64,000 bases of DNA from Phlebotomus papatasi (GCF_024763615.1 NC_077224.1:63932712-63996711), one strand, 5' to 3'. Shown: positions 26,097-37,369, numbered from the stretch's first letter. Notes: generated by a model from the sequence alone, not told the origin. Numbers and translations: made by a program.

Positions 26097-26264
26097 TCAA
26101 ACGATTTGGCCCAGGTTCTGCAAGGATTTCCTGCAAAATCCGGGAATATCAGTGGTGTTGGTGCTGGTGGTGCAGGTGGTGGAGTTGGTGCTATAAGTAG
26201 CTCTCATTTGAGCCTCAGTAGCAGCCCGTGAAACAAGTGATGCCTCAAATTCGGACATTCTCAT
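26097..26264 (-). CDS. Small hypothetical ORF crossing palindrome edge
   Basis: 55 aa on the minus strand, opening MRMSEFEASLVSRAATEAQM, followed by a Thr/Asn/Ser-rich run and DIPGFCRKSLQN. It is preceded by a plausible splice acceptor (AACAAATAG). The palindrome boundary falls inside it, so its last 22 codons also occur inverted at 18954-19022. I recognise no family. It could be an exon remnant of the sequence that was duplicated. Confidence 0.25.
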   Translation of the reverse strand: MRMSEFEASLVSRAATEAQMRATYSTNSTTCTTSTNTTDIPGFCRKSLQNLGQIV

Positions 26265-26800
26265 CCTCCTATTTGTTAGGTACGTACTTCTGCAAAAGAC
26301 AATTTTTTATATGATAAAGTTTTAATTGCGAGTTGAAATTTGTTGTAAAATTTTCTTTGGGAATGTTTGGAACCGTAAAAAATTTATTTTTCATCTTTGT
26401 TTTCTGTAAAATTATTTTTAATACATTAAAATTTGTTAGAAAATCTAGACATTAAGGGGTTACATGGGGTTCGAAGACAGTAATTTAAATATTTTCCATT
26501 GTTTTTACAAATATTTGAAGAAAAATTATTGCACTCATGTTTTTACGTATAAAGAATAACAAAATTTTAACCTTCTAACGTCCAACTTTGAAATATGCAA
26601 AACAAATGTAGTGTGATAATTTTTTCTAGACTAATCACGGTTCAATAAACTCAAAAATACCATCCGTTCTTCATTATCTCTTTTAGTTTAGACGAAAAAT
26701 GCGGAAATATAAAAAAAAATTTCAAACTCTTTTTGCTTCTAAAATTCACATTTAATTCTTTGAAATCTTTTAAATAAAATACACAAAGTAGAATGTTATA

Positions 26801-27847
26801 GGGGAAATGCTTCTAATTTTGTCCAGTTTCTTATTTTGGACACTAAAAATAAATTGATTAAAATGATGGATTTTTATTCCAATATTTGATGAATAATGAA
26901 TTCTATCTAAATATTTGTTCTTTTTGGAATATTTTAACACTAAATACGTTAAAATTTGAATATGATTTGAGTTGAAATTGCTTTGTTGAAAATTCAGTGT
27001 GAGCAATTGCTTACGAGAAATATGACAGAACTTCGTGGCTTACTTCAGTCTTATTTAGTTTTGGTGAAGTACTAACAAAGTTTGTTCGCTGTTTTTGAGT
27101 GATATTATTGAATATTCATTGAATATTGTGTTGATTCACGTTACTGATGATTTGTACATTTGACCTGAAGTAAGATTTGCCTTGTGAATTATATTTTTCG
27201 TGTGAAAAATGGGAAATTTTTTAAGACATTCACCAGTGAGGTGATGATTCTTATTTTGGACAGGTGTTTTTCTCACGAAATTTCGTGAAGTTTTAGCTTT
27301 TGTGATGACTAGGTTGGACAAATGCCTGGAGAAACAAAGGAGCATCATCTCTACGAAAGAGATGCAGTGAGAAATGCCTTGAAAGGCTCCCGGAAAGGGC
27401 AGGGAATGAGCGAATCCGCACGTACTTGGAGTACCGAAGTCAACTCACTTTAATGAATGATATGGAAAGTTTCTGGGCGTCTTGTGACATTCCACGTTTC
27501 CCTTACATGACCAGGAAGAGGACTTGGTAAGATTGGTTCATAAAATGAAGAACAATGGGCATCCTGTTGAGGCGGATTATCTGTCCAAATTTACAGACAA
27601 GTTGTAAAAATTAATAAACAAGTTGTCCAAAATAAGAGTCAAATTCACCTCTACATATCAATTCATTTTTAAACGTATTAAAACTAATTTTAGTAAAAAT
27701 GAGATGATAAATAGCTTGCCAAGTTTCTAAACAATCCTTCTGAAAAGAGAGTAACAAGAAAAGTCAATTAGTATTGAAAATATGGCACTTCAAACTTAGG
27801 ATATCGATGCTTATATGCAGACTGTCCAAAATTATAAGCACTTCCCC
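26801..27847 (+). mobile_element. Pogo-derived element with HTH remnant
   Basis: 1047 bp between TA duplications (26799-26800 and 27848-27849). Ends GGGGAAATGCTTCTAATTTT and the inverted AAAATTATAAGCACTTCCCC. From about 27320 the plus strand reads MPGETKEHHLYERDAVRNAL then GMSESARTW, like the N-terminal Psq helix-turn-helix of pogo transposases, and stops soon after. A deleted, non-autonomous member. Confidence 0.78.
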
Positions 27848-27849
27848 TA

Positions 27850-29162
27850 TCTTTCAGAAAAAAATAAATTTATTTTAGTCAGATTACTTTAAACCGGTAT
27901 TTTTTTTTGATTTTGGAAGTGAGATTTTTTCCACAAAAAAAATCTCACTTTCTCTTACCTGTCACACAAAACTTTGGATAGCAAATAAACAAAGAGTCAA
28001 AATGAGTTCAAATCTTGAATAGATGTTAGCAAGACTATTACCGTGAATACTATAGAAATTTTGAATAAATAAAACCTTTATTGTCGCTGTAAATGCGATT
28101 GTAAATGCGAAGAGACCATGCAGTGACTTTTAACCATTAGAAAGTTTAGAACACTTTTTACAATCTTGTTTAAAAAATTTTAAAAATTCCATTTTGGGCA
28201 CCTGATTTTTGGAAACCCTTTTGGAAAACCCATTTTTGCTCTAGTCAACAGAACTTTTGATAAGTACGTCCTAAATTGAAAGCCAAATATTTTCAGTTAA
28301 CAAGTGCATAAAAGTGATTTCAACTTTAATTACAAAAAAATTAAAAAACACATTTATCTTTACCAGAGATGAGATGACACCCTTAATATTTGTATTAAAT
28401 ATATTCGATTTTATGATTTTATAAAATTTAATAATATAATATTCCACTTACCTGTTTTATAGAAAACGACCTTGAAAAAGACGAGCCGCTTCACATATAT
28501 GATGCACACAATATCGCAAAAAGCGTTCCTAATAAATTGCGTATACAATTTTAAATGGATTTAAAATTATGGAAAAAGATTTTCCATGACTATCCCGTAA
28601 ACCATGTGTGACATTGCAGTTAATAGTATTCTGGTAAGTAGCTACCTTACACAAAAAATAATTTCTCCATTCATGTCACGTTATAGTAAAAATACTTTGA
28701 TTTAAATTTAAGAAAGAGATCAGTATATAGATAGTTCCGATAGTTCCACATATTTCATCACCTGCGTGTTTCTTCAGTTTTGTCTTTTGGCTTTTCTAGT
28801 CAACAATTCCTACTACTGTTAATTTTCCATCACTGAACCTCATTGCACTCGTCGCCACTGTTTTCAAGAAAACTCCTTTCCTAAAAGCACAAGTTCTCGT
28901 ATTTTCTCACAAACCTTTGTTTTTCCTTTTGATTTTGTACGGTAATATCTTGGAAGCTACAAATGGTTTCTATTCAAACAGGAAGCTTGAGGAACTTGAC
29001 TTTTCTTTAAACTTTTCTTTTAGCTGAGATTCTTTACAATCTCAGCTTTTTTTAATTATCTCCAATCGGCTAGGAATTGCTAACGAGTCGACTATGAAGC
29101 GAGAAGTAATTTTTATCAGAAATTCAAAGAAATTTGAGCAATATTTTGAGTATTTAATACTA
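27850..29162. other. No gene recognised
   Basis: AT-rich spacer in the giant insertion. No domain, RNA or paired termini seen. Confidence 0.3.
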
Positions 29163-29203
29163 CAGTAGACTCTCGCTAATTCGGCTCTTTTAAGTTAGGA
29201 CTA

Positions 29204-29533
29204 CAGTAGAGTCTCTCAAATTCGAACGATTGGGGGGTATTTTTGACATTTCTCACCTCCCAAATTCGAACGATATTTTTAAAACTAACTGAATTTATGT
29301 GAGATTAAATTGCACTTTGAATCAAATACCCGTAATTTCTCACAAGTCTTTGTGGTAACATACTTTTTTTTCATTTTATTCGCACATAATGTGTGTAAAT
29401 ATTCAGGAAATAGCACAGAAATATGATTTTTAATCATCCACAACACGATTTTTTTTAACATAACCCTACAATTGACATTTTAAATCCAACCCTCGTTCGA
29501 ATTAGAGGGATTCAAATTTGAGAAACTCTACTG
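29204..29533. mobile_element. Inner MITE 1
   Basis: 330 bp, CAGTAGAGTCTCTCAAATTC to the inverted GAATTTGAGAAACTCTACTG type end, flanked by TA. A second inner inverted motif is GTTCGAA. Confidence 0.8.
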
Positions 29534-29802
29534 TACTTTTTAATTCAGGCAACAGTTAAATTTTAAAAAAGTTCATCGATATTTTTTTTAAGTTTTCTAA
29601 TGAAGCAAATATGCTCAACTTTGTCATGGTTAGTCTTACATATGATGTGATTTTGCATTAATTAGGGGTTATCATGAAATTCACCATAAATATGGGTACG
29701 TAAAATTTATATAAGTACACAGATGAACAAAAAATCGTTGCATTTAAAAAAGTTAGTTTCCCGAATTTCTCTGTAATTCGGGTCACAATTATTTTCCAAA
29801 TA

Positions 29803-30036
29803 CAGTAGACTCTCACTCAATCGGGTCTTTTTCAATCGGGCGACAAATTTTATTGACAATTTTCACGTTGAATTATGAAAGTAATTTGCTCAAATTCGCT
29901 GTAGTTCTTCCTATTTTATCGCGATTCTTTATAATTGAGCGCTTTTTGTGGAATTTACAAAGGCTTTGACGCTCAATTCTATCGCTAAACCGGATGACAT
30001 TTTGCCCCATATTCCCGATTGAGAGAGAGTCTACTG
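29803..30036. mobile_element. Inner MITE 2
   Basis: 234 bp, CAGTAGACTCTCACTCAATC to GATTGAGAGAGAGTCTACTG, TA on both sides. It landed only 23 bp from the outer element's right end. Confidence 0.8.
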
Positions 30037-30259
30037 TACGCGAATTTGAGAGTCTACTGTATATCAGTTCAAAGCAATTCTAAACCCGCAAACATTAAAA
30101 AATTTAATAGTAAAAAGTACTATCAGTAGTACTATTATTCAAATATCCTAAAAACATTATTAAATTTAATAGCAGTTTCCGATATAAAAAGCTGTCTAAA
30201 ATATAATTCCCCTTTCCCTAAAAGTCGTATATTATGACATTATCTCATATATTCCAGAA

Positions 30260-30620
30260 AAACTGCAATTTCATACTGCTTCTCTATGGACTGCTTCGAC
30301 CGGATCAGTATAAGGAGAACGCCAAGGTATACAAATCTACTTTCAAAGATACTCAGAAAATCATCGCAATCGTCGTGGACAATGTTTCAAATGGATTGTG
30401 AAAACTGCTCTATCTTGGAGTTCGAGCAATTAAAATAAAGGACTGTGCTTAAATCAAAATATCCAGAAGAGTACAGCAAGGTATGGAGTTTTATACAATC
30501 ATTTTTTTCGATATGGACGGCAATAGCTCAATTCACAGTAAAGCATTTTGCAAAAGACTGATGTAACGTAGTTATATACGGGCTTCAAACCTTAGACTTA
30601 GCCATATGGCTTAATTTATC
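30260..30620 (+). pseudogene. Possible decayed coding fragment, family unknown
   Basis: Short stretches read like protein in changing frames (FILLLYGLLRPDQYKENAKV, later KYPEEYSKVWSFIQSFFSIW), separated by stops and shifts. A plausible acceptor, TATATTCCAG, precedes them. I cannot name the family and it may be chance. Confidence 0.2.
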
Positions 30621-30895
30621 TAGTTTCTTATCAATCAAGATATTTTTGGGAAATATTGACTAGGACTAATTAAGACCTTCACAAAGAGAGCAGAATATAT
30701 CGCTCCTTGTAAATTAAAGGGGCCAACTCATTTTGAGCCATTTTTCAGGAGACAGTATGCAAGATTCAACTTTGTGTAAATAATTATCTCAATTCAATGA
30801 CTGAACGAAAACAACTTAAGCATTTTTTTCTATTTGTTTGTGCATTAATATAAACACAGAAACAAACATATTTTTACCTTTCCAAATTATGTTTA

Positions 30896-31954
30896 GGGTA
30901 AATGTCCTAATTCAAAACCATTTCCAGACGCTTAAACTTTGACGGAAGTTTCAACACATTAAGTTCATATTTTTTCTGAAGAGAATTACATAAATTTGTT
31001 CCTTGACTCTTCTAGAATGTTACTGTTTAGTGAAAATTCTTTAAATATAATTTGAAAACTTCTTAAAAATACAAGAAAAACACACAAGTGAAAAATGATT
31101 CTATTGGAAACAAATTAATCCAAATGAAGACAAGGGAAATTTTCTAATTGGAGACAAACAGTGTAAGTGAAACCGCGACGAAAGGCTTCAAAACCTTGTT
31201 GAGTTGCTCTTGAGTGCAGGTTTTGTACTTATTTCTGATCTTTTCTCCTTTCCCACCTAAAACAATAAGAAAATCTCTCCAAAAAAATAATATTTCCGGG
31301 GTTTCCTATTGATGCATTTGCAAACACTTCAGAAAAACCCTTTTTGTTCACGAAATAGGTAATTATTTCATTTGAAAACTTCACGTACCGTTAACAATAA
31401 AAATTAGCACTTAATTCAACTAAAATTATCCAGAAATATGACATAAATGTTAAACAAAACGAATAAACAACAGTCACCTCATTGTGTTTTTCATTGGAAA
31501 ACATGGTCGATCGATGAAAAATTCAATGGTGAAAAGGTACACTATTAATTTTTCTGAGAAATTAAGAAATTCAAATTTGTGAATATGAATGGATTTTCAC
31601 TTGAATTGGAGTAAAATTAACTAAATAAATAAACTGTAGTATAGAAAATATATAAATATTATAATTTAGTAGGGGGAAGAGGGGTACCTTTGAAAGTAGG
31701 GTACCTTTGAAATTGGGATTTTTCACCTATTTTTAAATAAAATTAAACCTTATCGTTATATAATTTATCTGCATAAATAGATCGAGAAGCTAAATTATAT
31801 CACAATGAGGCTCAATTTTATTTAAAAATAGTTGAAAAATCCCAATTTCAAAAGTGCCCCGCTTTTAAAGGTGCCCCACTTCCCCCTACTGTATTTATCA
31901 TGAAAACAATGACGTTTCCATTTGGAGCAGGTTTTGAATTAGCTTAAGGTACCC
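30896..31954. mobile_element. Pogo-derived element
   Basis: 1059 bp between TA pairs. Ends GGGTAAATGTCCTAATTC and the inverted GAATTAGCTTAAGGTACCC. On the minus strand near 31160-31260 it reads KYKTCTQEQLNKVLKPF, an N-terminal Psq helix-turn-helix resembling pogo transposases. It hosts a further MITE (31672-31886). Confidence 0.75.
31672..31886. mobile_element. Palindromic MITE nested in pogo-derived element
   Basis: 215 bp, TA-flanked. GGGGGAAGAGGGGTACCTTT pairs with AAAGGTGCCCCACTTCCCCC, and pairing continues through TTGGGATTTTTCA. Same family as the outer element at 37580-38763. Confidence 0.85.
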
Positions 31955-31956
31955 TA

Positions 31957-32640
31957 TTAGTTAACCCTTTGTCATTCTAAATGATGTGTAAATTTTCCTG
32001 AAATCTGCATGAAAAGGAATCATCTTGCTTGAGTTTGTCCCTTATTTCACAAAAAATTGAATCATAAATCTATTTTGTGCCCCTTTACTTCAAACAAAAT
32101 TTCGCTAGCAATGAAAAGAGTAAAATTTTGAAAAAAAGACTTTTCTAGTAACGAAATTTAATGACTTATATCATCTGAAAATTTATTAAATTATCTTTCT
32201 AAATGTATGGAAATCTCAAAATCGTAAAAAGTGAGTTGGGTCCTTGTAATTTCAAAGAAGCGTTATAATCCCTCGATTTTGAGTTATTATATTATACATA
32301 TTTCGACTTCTCAAACTTAAGGGGTCGTATTTTGGTAGAATTTTGGAAATCTAAAGTTTCGAGTTTTTTAGAGTGATGTTCTTTGTTCGTTTGTCCGTGC
32401 GAACTTATAGAAAAGGCCTCGGAATTTTTTTTCAATTCTGATCTGGTTTCAATCGGTTATGAACTGGTAAGAAACCAGTTATGAACCGATAAGTAATTTT
32501 CGGCCAAAAATCAATTTTATTATTCCAAAAATTATTTTGGATTGTGTTTTTGATATTTTGAGTGATTTATGAATCGGTTCAAATCGGTTGAAAATTGGTA
32601 AAGGGTACATAATGCAGAAATATTTTTGAAGTGTAGGGCA
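31957..32640. other. No gene; dispersed repeat fragment
   Basis: Contains TTTCAATCGGTTATGAACTG (32451-32470), found again at 41318-41337, so part of this stretch belongs to a dispersed repeat. Nothing coding seen. Confidence 0.35.
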
Positions 32641-33165
32641 TTATGCCCTGAACACACTTAGGACTAAAGTCCAGAGACGACTAAGCTAGTTCATAGCCAA
32701 GTCAGTTCCTGACACACTACGAACGAGGATTAGCACTCACTAGTATCCACAAAACATAACTTTCGTGGGTTTTTATGTAGATATTTCTACTGAAATACGC
32801 TAGTACTCCTCTGAAAATGAAACTATTTGTAAATTCATTCACTACACGTACAATAATTATGCTTAATTACAATTATTTGTGAGATGGACGCCAACTCACA
32901 ACTCAAGCCAATTTAGGCGATTCTAGTAAATAATTCTTGTTGTTATATGTGAATTGTGAAGTAAATTAAAAAGTAGATTCATTTTAATAGAAGTATACTA
33001 GTGCATTTCAGTAGAAATATCTGCATAAAAACCCACGAAAGTTATGTTTTGTAAGTGCCAGTAAATGTGAAGGCTCATTTGTAGTGTATGAGGAACTAAC
33101 TTGGCTATGAACGAGCTTAGTTGTCTCTGGACTTTAGTTGTAAGTGTGTCCAGCACATAAGTCAC
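32641..33165. mobile_element. ~525-bp palindromic MITE
   Basis: The left arm (ACTAAAGTCCAGAGACGACT, TTCATAGCCAAGTCAGTTCC) pairs with the right arm (GGAACTAACTTGGCTATGAA, AGTTGTCTCTGGACTTTAGT), as do TTTCGTGGGTTTTTATG and CATAAAAACCCACGAAA. Its termini (CTTAGGACT / GTAAGTGTGTCC.GCAC) resemble those of the short MITEs at 7877 and 37370. Exact ends are uncertain by a few bases. Confidence 0.75.
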
Positions 33166-33599
33166 AAGTTCGAGCAATATGCAAAGCCTGGGATGCTTTG
33201 CAACCCTTTTTAAAATATCTTAGATCAACTAAGCCATATCATGCGGAATGTTGATAAGCCTCAGTTTTGAAGCTCATATAATTAAAAAAAAAATAGGATA
33301 TAATGAATAAAATAAAATGAATTATTATAAGAAGAATGCTATTTTTCTGAAAGGAGATGAAAATTTTCATCAATACTGCACGATTATAAGGTCTCGAGTT
33401 CAAATTTGTCGCTGAAAATTTTATGTTCTGACATGAATTCGTCCAGCAAATGAATATGAAACCTCTAATTTAATTGGAGTTCGAAAAGAAGGAAAAATTA
33501 TCCAAAATAAAAGAAACCGATAGAAAAGAGGCAGACGTCTAGCCCTAAAACTTCTCAGATTAAATACATTTTGCTGCTAAAAATTATCCTTCAATGTTT

Positions 33600-36420
33600 T
33601 TTGAAATATTTCTAAAATTAAGTTTTCAGTTTCTAAAACTAGCCCATAAGCCTTCTAGAATTAACTCTGAAAAATTTCTAAAATTAATACGAGAATTATT
33701 AATATTAAATATCTCTTTTCTAAAATCAACCCAGTAGGAATCTAGAATTGATTTTGAAAAATTTCTAAAATCTATTTGAAAATTTATAAAAATTAAGTAT
33801 TTAGTTTCTAAAATCTACCAAAAAAATGGACTTTTGGAAAACTTCTAAAATTAAGTACTCTGTTTCAAAAATCAACCTAATCGGTTTCTACAATTAATGC
33901 TGCAAAATTTCTAAAATCAATCTGTTAATTTCTAAAAATAAGTATTTATGGCTCCGGCACACCTTTTAGATCAGGAAAATTTCATGAAGTCCAAATTCGA
34001 AACCCTTTCTTTCTCACATGTTTTACATATGACTATCTCATTTTTTCTCATACCAAATTCGATTGAGCTAAATTGAATTTGGAGTGATGTTTAAGAGAAG
34101 AAGAAGAGTGCGAGAGAATGAGATAGTCATATGCAAAACATGTGAGAAAGAAAGGGATCCGAAATTCGACTTCATGAAATTTTCTTGATCTAAAAGGTGT
34201 GCCCGAGCCATTAATATCTAAATTCAACCCAGACGGTATCTAAAATTAATCCCTTGGAATTTCTAAAATCAACCCGAAAATTTCTAAAAATAAGTATTTA
34301 ATATCTAAATTCAACCCAGACGGTATCTAAAATTAATCCCTTGGAATTTCTAAAATCAACCCAAAAATTTTTAAAAATAAGTATTTATTTTCTAATTTCA
34401 ACCCAGCAGGTATCTAAAATTGATCTTATGGAATTTCTAAAATCAACCCGAAAACTTCTAAAAATAAGTATTTAATTTCTAAATTCAACCCAGGAGGTAT
34501 CTAAAATTAATCCCATTGAATTTCTAAAATCAACCCGAAAATTTCTAAAAATAAGTATTTAATATCTAAATTCAACCCAGACGGTATCTAAAATTAATCC
34601 CTTGGAATTTCTAAAATCAACCCAAAAATTTTTAAAAATAAGTATTTATTTTCTAATTTCAACCCAGCAGGTATCTAAAATTGATCTTATGGAATTTCTA
34701 AAATCAACCCGAAAACTTCTAAAAATAAGTATTTAATTTCTAAATTCAACCCAGGAGGTATCTAAAATTAATCCCATTGAATTTCTAAAATCAACCCGAA
34801 AATTTCTAAAAATAAGTATTTATTTTCTAATATCAACCCAGGAGGTATCTAAAATTAATCCCTTGGAATTTCTAAAATCAACCCAAAAATTTCTAAAAAT
34901 AAGTATTTATTTTCTAATATCAACCCAGGAGGTATCTAAAATTAATCCCTTGGAATTTCTAAAATCAACCCAAAAATTTCTAAAAATAAGTATTTATTTT
35001 CTAATTTCAACCCAGGAGGTATCTAAAATTGATCTTCTGGAATTTCTAAAAACAACCCGAAAATTTCTAAAAATAAGTATTTAATTTCTAAATTCAACCC
35101 ATGAGGTACCTAAAATTGATCCCATTGAATTTCTAAAATCAACCCGAAAATTTCTAAAAATAAGTATTTAAGTTCTAAATTCAATCCAGGAGGTATATAA
35201 AATTGACCTTATGGAATTTCTAAAAATCAACCCAAAAATTTCTAAAAATAAGTCTTTAGGTTTTAAACTCAACCCAGGAGACTTCTAAAATTGATCTTAT
35301 GAAATTTCTAAAATCAACCCGAATATTTCTAAAAATAAGTATTTAGGTTCTAAATTCAACCTAGGAGATTTCTAAAATTGATCCCATGGCATTTCTAAAA
35401 TCAACCCAAAAATTTCTAAAAATAAGTATTTAGGTTCTAAATTCAACCCTGGAGGTTTCTGGATTCGATCCTATGACATTTCTAAAATCAACCCGAAAAT
35501 TTCTAAAAATAAGTATATAGTTTCTAAATTCAATCCAGGGAATTTCTAAATTTGATCCCATGCAATTTCTAAAATCAACCCGAAGATTTCTAAAAATAAG
35601 TATTTAGGTTCTAAATTCAACCCTGGAGGTTTCTGGATTCGATCCTATGACATTTCTAAAATCAACCCGAAAATTTATAAAAATAAGTATATAGTTTCTA
35701 AATTCAACCCAGCGAATTTCTAAATTTGATCCCATGGAATTTCTAAAATCAACCCGAAGATTTCTAAAAATAAGTATGTAGTTTCTAAATTTAACCCAAG
35801 AGGTTTCTGGAATCGATCCTATGAAATTTCTAAAAACAATCCGAAAATTTCTAAAAATAAGTATATAGTTTCTAAATTCAACCCAGCGAATTTCTAAATT
35901 TGATCCCATGGAATTTCTAAAATCAACCCGAAGATTTCTAAAAATAAGTATGTAGTTTCTAAATTTAACCCTGGAGGTTTCTGGAATCGATCCTATGAAA
36001 TTTCTAAAAACAATCCGAAAATTTCTAAAAATAAGTATATAGTTTCTAAATTTAACCCAGGAGGTTTCTGGAATTGATCCTACGAATTTTCTAAAATCAA
36101 CCCAAAAATTTCTAAAAACAAGCATATAGTTTCTAAATTCAACCCGGGAGGTTTCTGGAATTGATCTCATATATTTTCTAAAATCAACTCGAGAATTTCT
36201 AAAAGTAAGTATATAGATTCTAAATTCAACCCAGGAGGTTTCTGGGATTGATCCCACGAAATTTCTAAGATCGAACCGAAAATTTCTAGAGGTAAGTATT
36301 TAGTTTCTAAAATCAAACTGAAGGTTTCTAGAATTGATCCTATAAAACTTCTAAGATCAACCGGACATTTTCTAAAATCAATCCCATATGAACTAAAATT
36401 CAGGGAGTAGTTTTAGAAAG
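33600..36420 (-). repeat. Right subterminal array, ~87-bp monomers
   Basis: Tandem units of about 87-88 bp (for example TCTAAATTCAACCCAG, TTTCTAAAATCAACCCGAAA, TTTCTAAAAATAAGTATTTA). They are the inverted relatives of the left array monomers. Unlike the left array it is not organised in 175-bp dimers. The period is near 29 codons, so long but meaningless reading frames occur, including 217 codons on the minus strand at 35604-36257. Confidence 0.93.
33949..34210. mobile_element. Harbinger-type MITE in right array
   Basis: 262 bp, TGGCTCCGGCACACCTTTTA to TAAAAGGTGTGCCCGAGCCA, flanked by TTA (33946-33948 and 34211-34213). The arms pair far inward (CATGTTTTACATATGACTAT). The TTA duplication and palindrome indicate a PIF/Harbinger-type MITE. 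Its ends differ from the full Harbinger at 1446-7875, so another family mobilised it. Confidence 0.85.
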
Positions 36421-36573
36421 TTTTAAGAAATATTTTCTTGAATCAAGTACTGTCATTTTAGGAAATTTTGAGAAATATTTCTAAAAATAAGAAAGTTAGT
36501 TGCTTGGAGCAAAATTTAGCCTATTTTTAGAGTGATTTTTCTTGTTTTTAGTGGCATATTTTTCTCTGTGTAC

Positions 36574-37103
36574 CAATGCCAAAGGACCTGGATGCGGATT
36601 GGGTATTAAAGTGTGCTAAAAAGTTGCATCCGCTTTAAACCTAACAAATCGGGGCGCCTATGTGAAATTTACTGAACCTCTTTTTGGTTGGACGTCCAGG
36701 AAGTTCTTCGTAATTAGGATTCCTCAAGTGTTACCCAGACATAAAGCAAGGATTAACATAACCATTCAATGTGCAAGTATACCCAGAAAACCACCAACAA
36801 TTGATTTTCTACATATTTCGTATAATATTTTGTCATTAATATCACTATGTCCATCTTTCCAAAAGTTTTTGTCCCACTTTCCAAATTTTTCTCCATTTTT
36901 TCAAAATGTGTTGTTTTCTAATTTGATTGTCTATTCTAATTAATTGGTTGAAAATTCTAATAAAAACTGTTAAGATTCTGTTAGAAGATTTCACAAGCAA
37001 TCTCATGATGCAAATTAAATTAAAATAATAAATATTTATTTCGCTTAAAAATGCATTTGAAATTGAACTTTTTCTTAAGTGTCTCGCTTTCCACAATTCA
37101 CCC
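36574..37103 (+). mobile_element. Pogo-like element, right part (split copy)
   Basis: Continues the copy interrupted at 12046. AAAGGACCTGG, TGCTAAAAAGTT and GGTTGGACGTCCAGGAAGTT align with the reverse complement of 44971-46210. It ends TTTCCACAATTCACCC before TA (37104-37105). A frame at 36662 reads EPLFGWTSRKFFV, matching PVFGWTSRKFLV in the other copy. Confidence 0.82.
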
Positions 37104-37116
37104 TATAATCAATTTT

Positions 37117-37208
37117 GCATAATCGAACTCACAACTGTGAGAGTCGAGCCAGAGATTTCACCGCCCAATACCCAATGATCTTGCCGGTCTTGCCTATTGT
37201 GCCACGAG
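37117..37208 (-). pseudogene. tRNA-like sequence (SINE head or tRNA relic)
   Basis: The minus strand has TGGCACAATAGGCAAG (A-box-like, 37189-37204) and GAGTTCGATTATGC (B-box-like, 37117-37130). The spacing suits a tRNA with a long variable arm. The acceptor stem does not pair, so a functional tRNA is unlikely. Confidence 0.4.
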
Positions 37209-37369
37209 ATCTTCCTTAGTGATATTATGCAAATACAGTCCGTTTTGGATGATTTGTTTTATAAAATTCATTGTCACTTGAACTGCCAAAAATCTCAAAT
37301 GTGTCACATCTCTCAATTCCACATGGCAATGTCAAGTTTACAGAATCACTTTTCCGAAAAAGCTCTCCT

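Larger units (their letters stand above)
18954..26164. repeat. Giant foldback palindrome
   Basis: Left arm 18954-23695, right arm 23797-26164, separated by a 101-bp spacer (23696-23796). The outer 1198 bp are collinear and nearly identical (18954-20151 against 24967-26164). The inner arm (21139-23695 against 23797-24956) matches apart from tandem-repeat number. The left arm is longer by a TA-flanked insertion (20163-21137) and by extra array units. Across the insertion, flanks TATATA and TTACATAG rejoin to match the right arm, so this was once one uninterrupted palindrome with arms of about 2.4 kb. A 108-residue open frame appears in both arms (19469-19795 and 25323-25649) but shows no recognisable domain. 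Confidence 0.9.
29163..30059. mobile_element. Outer Tigger/pogo-like MITE of a nested trio
   Basis: Starts CAGTAGACTCTCGCTAATTC and ends ...GCGAATTTGAGAGTCTACTG between TA pairs (29161-29162 and 30060-30061). The CAGTAGACTCTC terminus is typical of pogo/Tigger-type elements. It has been entered twice by relatives (29204-29533 and 29803-30036). Confidence 0.78.
12047..36569. mobile_element. 24.5-kb giant insertion with inverted terminal arrays
   Basis: It begins ACAGAGAAAAAT and ends ATTTTTCTCTGT, a perfect 12-bp inverted repeat. It is flanked by GTAC (12043-12046 and 36570-36573). Both flanks are halves of one pogo-like element whose uninterrupted relative lies at 44971-46210, so the empty site is known. 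Tandem arrays of an ~87-bp repeat sit just inside each end in opposite orientation. No transposase gene was found inside. The superfamily is undetermined: a 4-bp duplication would fit several, but GTAC is itself a palindrome, so the exact edge could shift. Foldback-like architecture is the best description. Much of the interior consists of later insertions. Confidence 0.72.

Noticed and set aside
18848..26290. Extension of the palindrome beyond 18954/26164 through a TAGGTACGTA-like match
   Set aside because: Only about 12-15 bases look alike and the flanks do not align; chance is likely.
34863..35084. 73-codon repetitive frame
   Set aside because: Same tandem array read on the other strand; no independent evidence of coding.
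35604..36257. 217-codon open frame in the right array
   Set aside because: It is produced by the ~87-bp (29-codon) tandem period; the frame lacks any domain and breaks where units vary.
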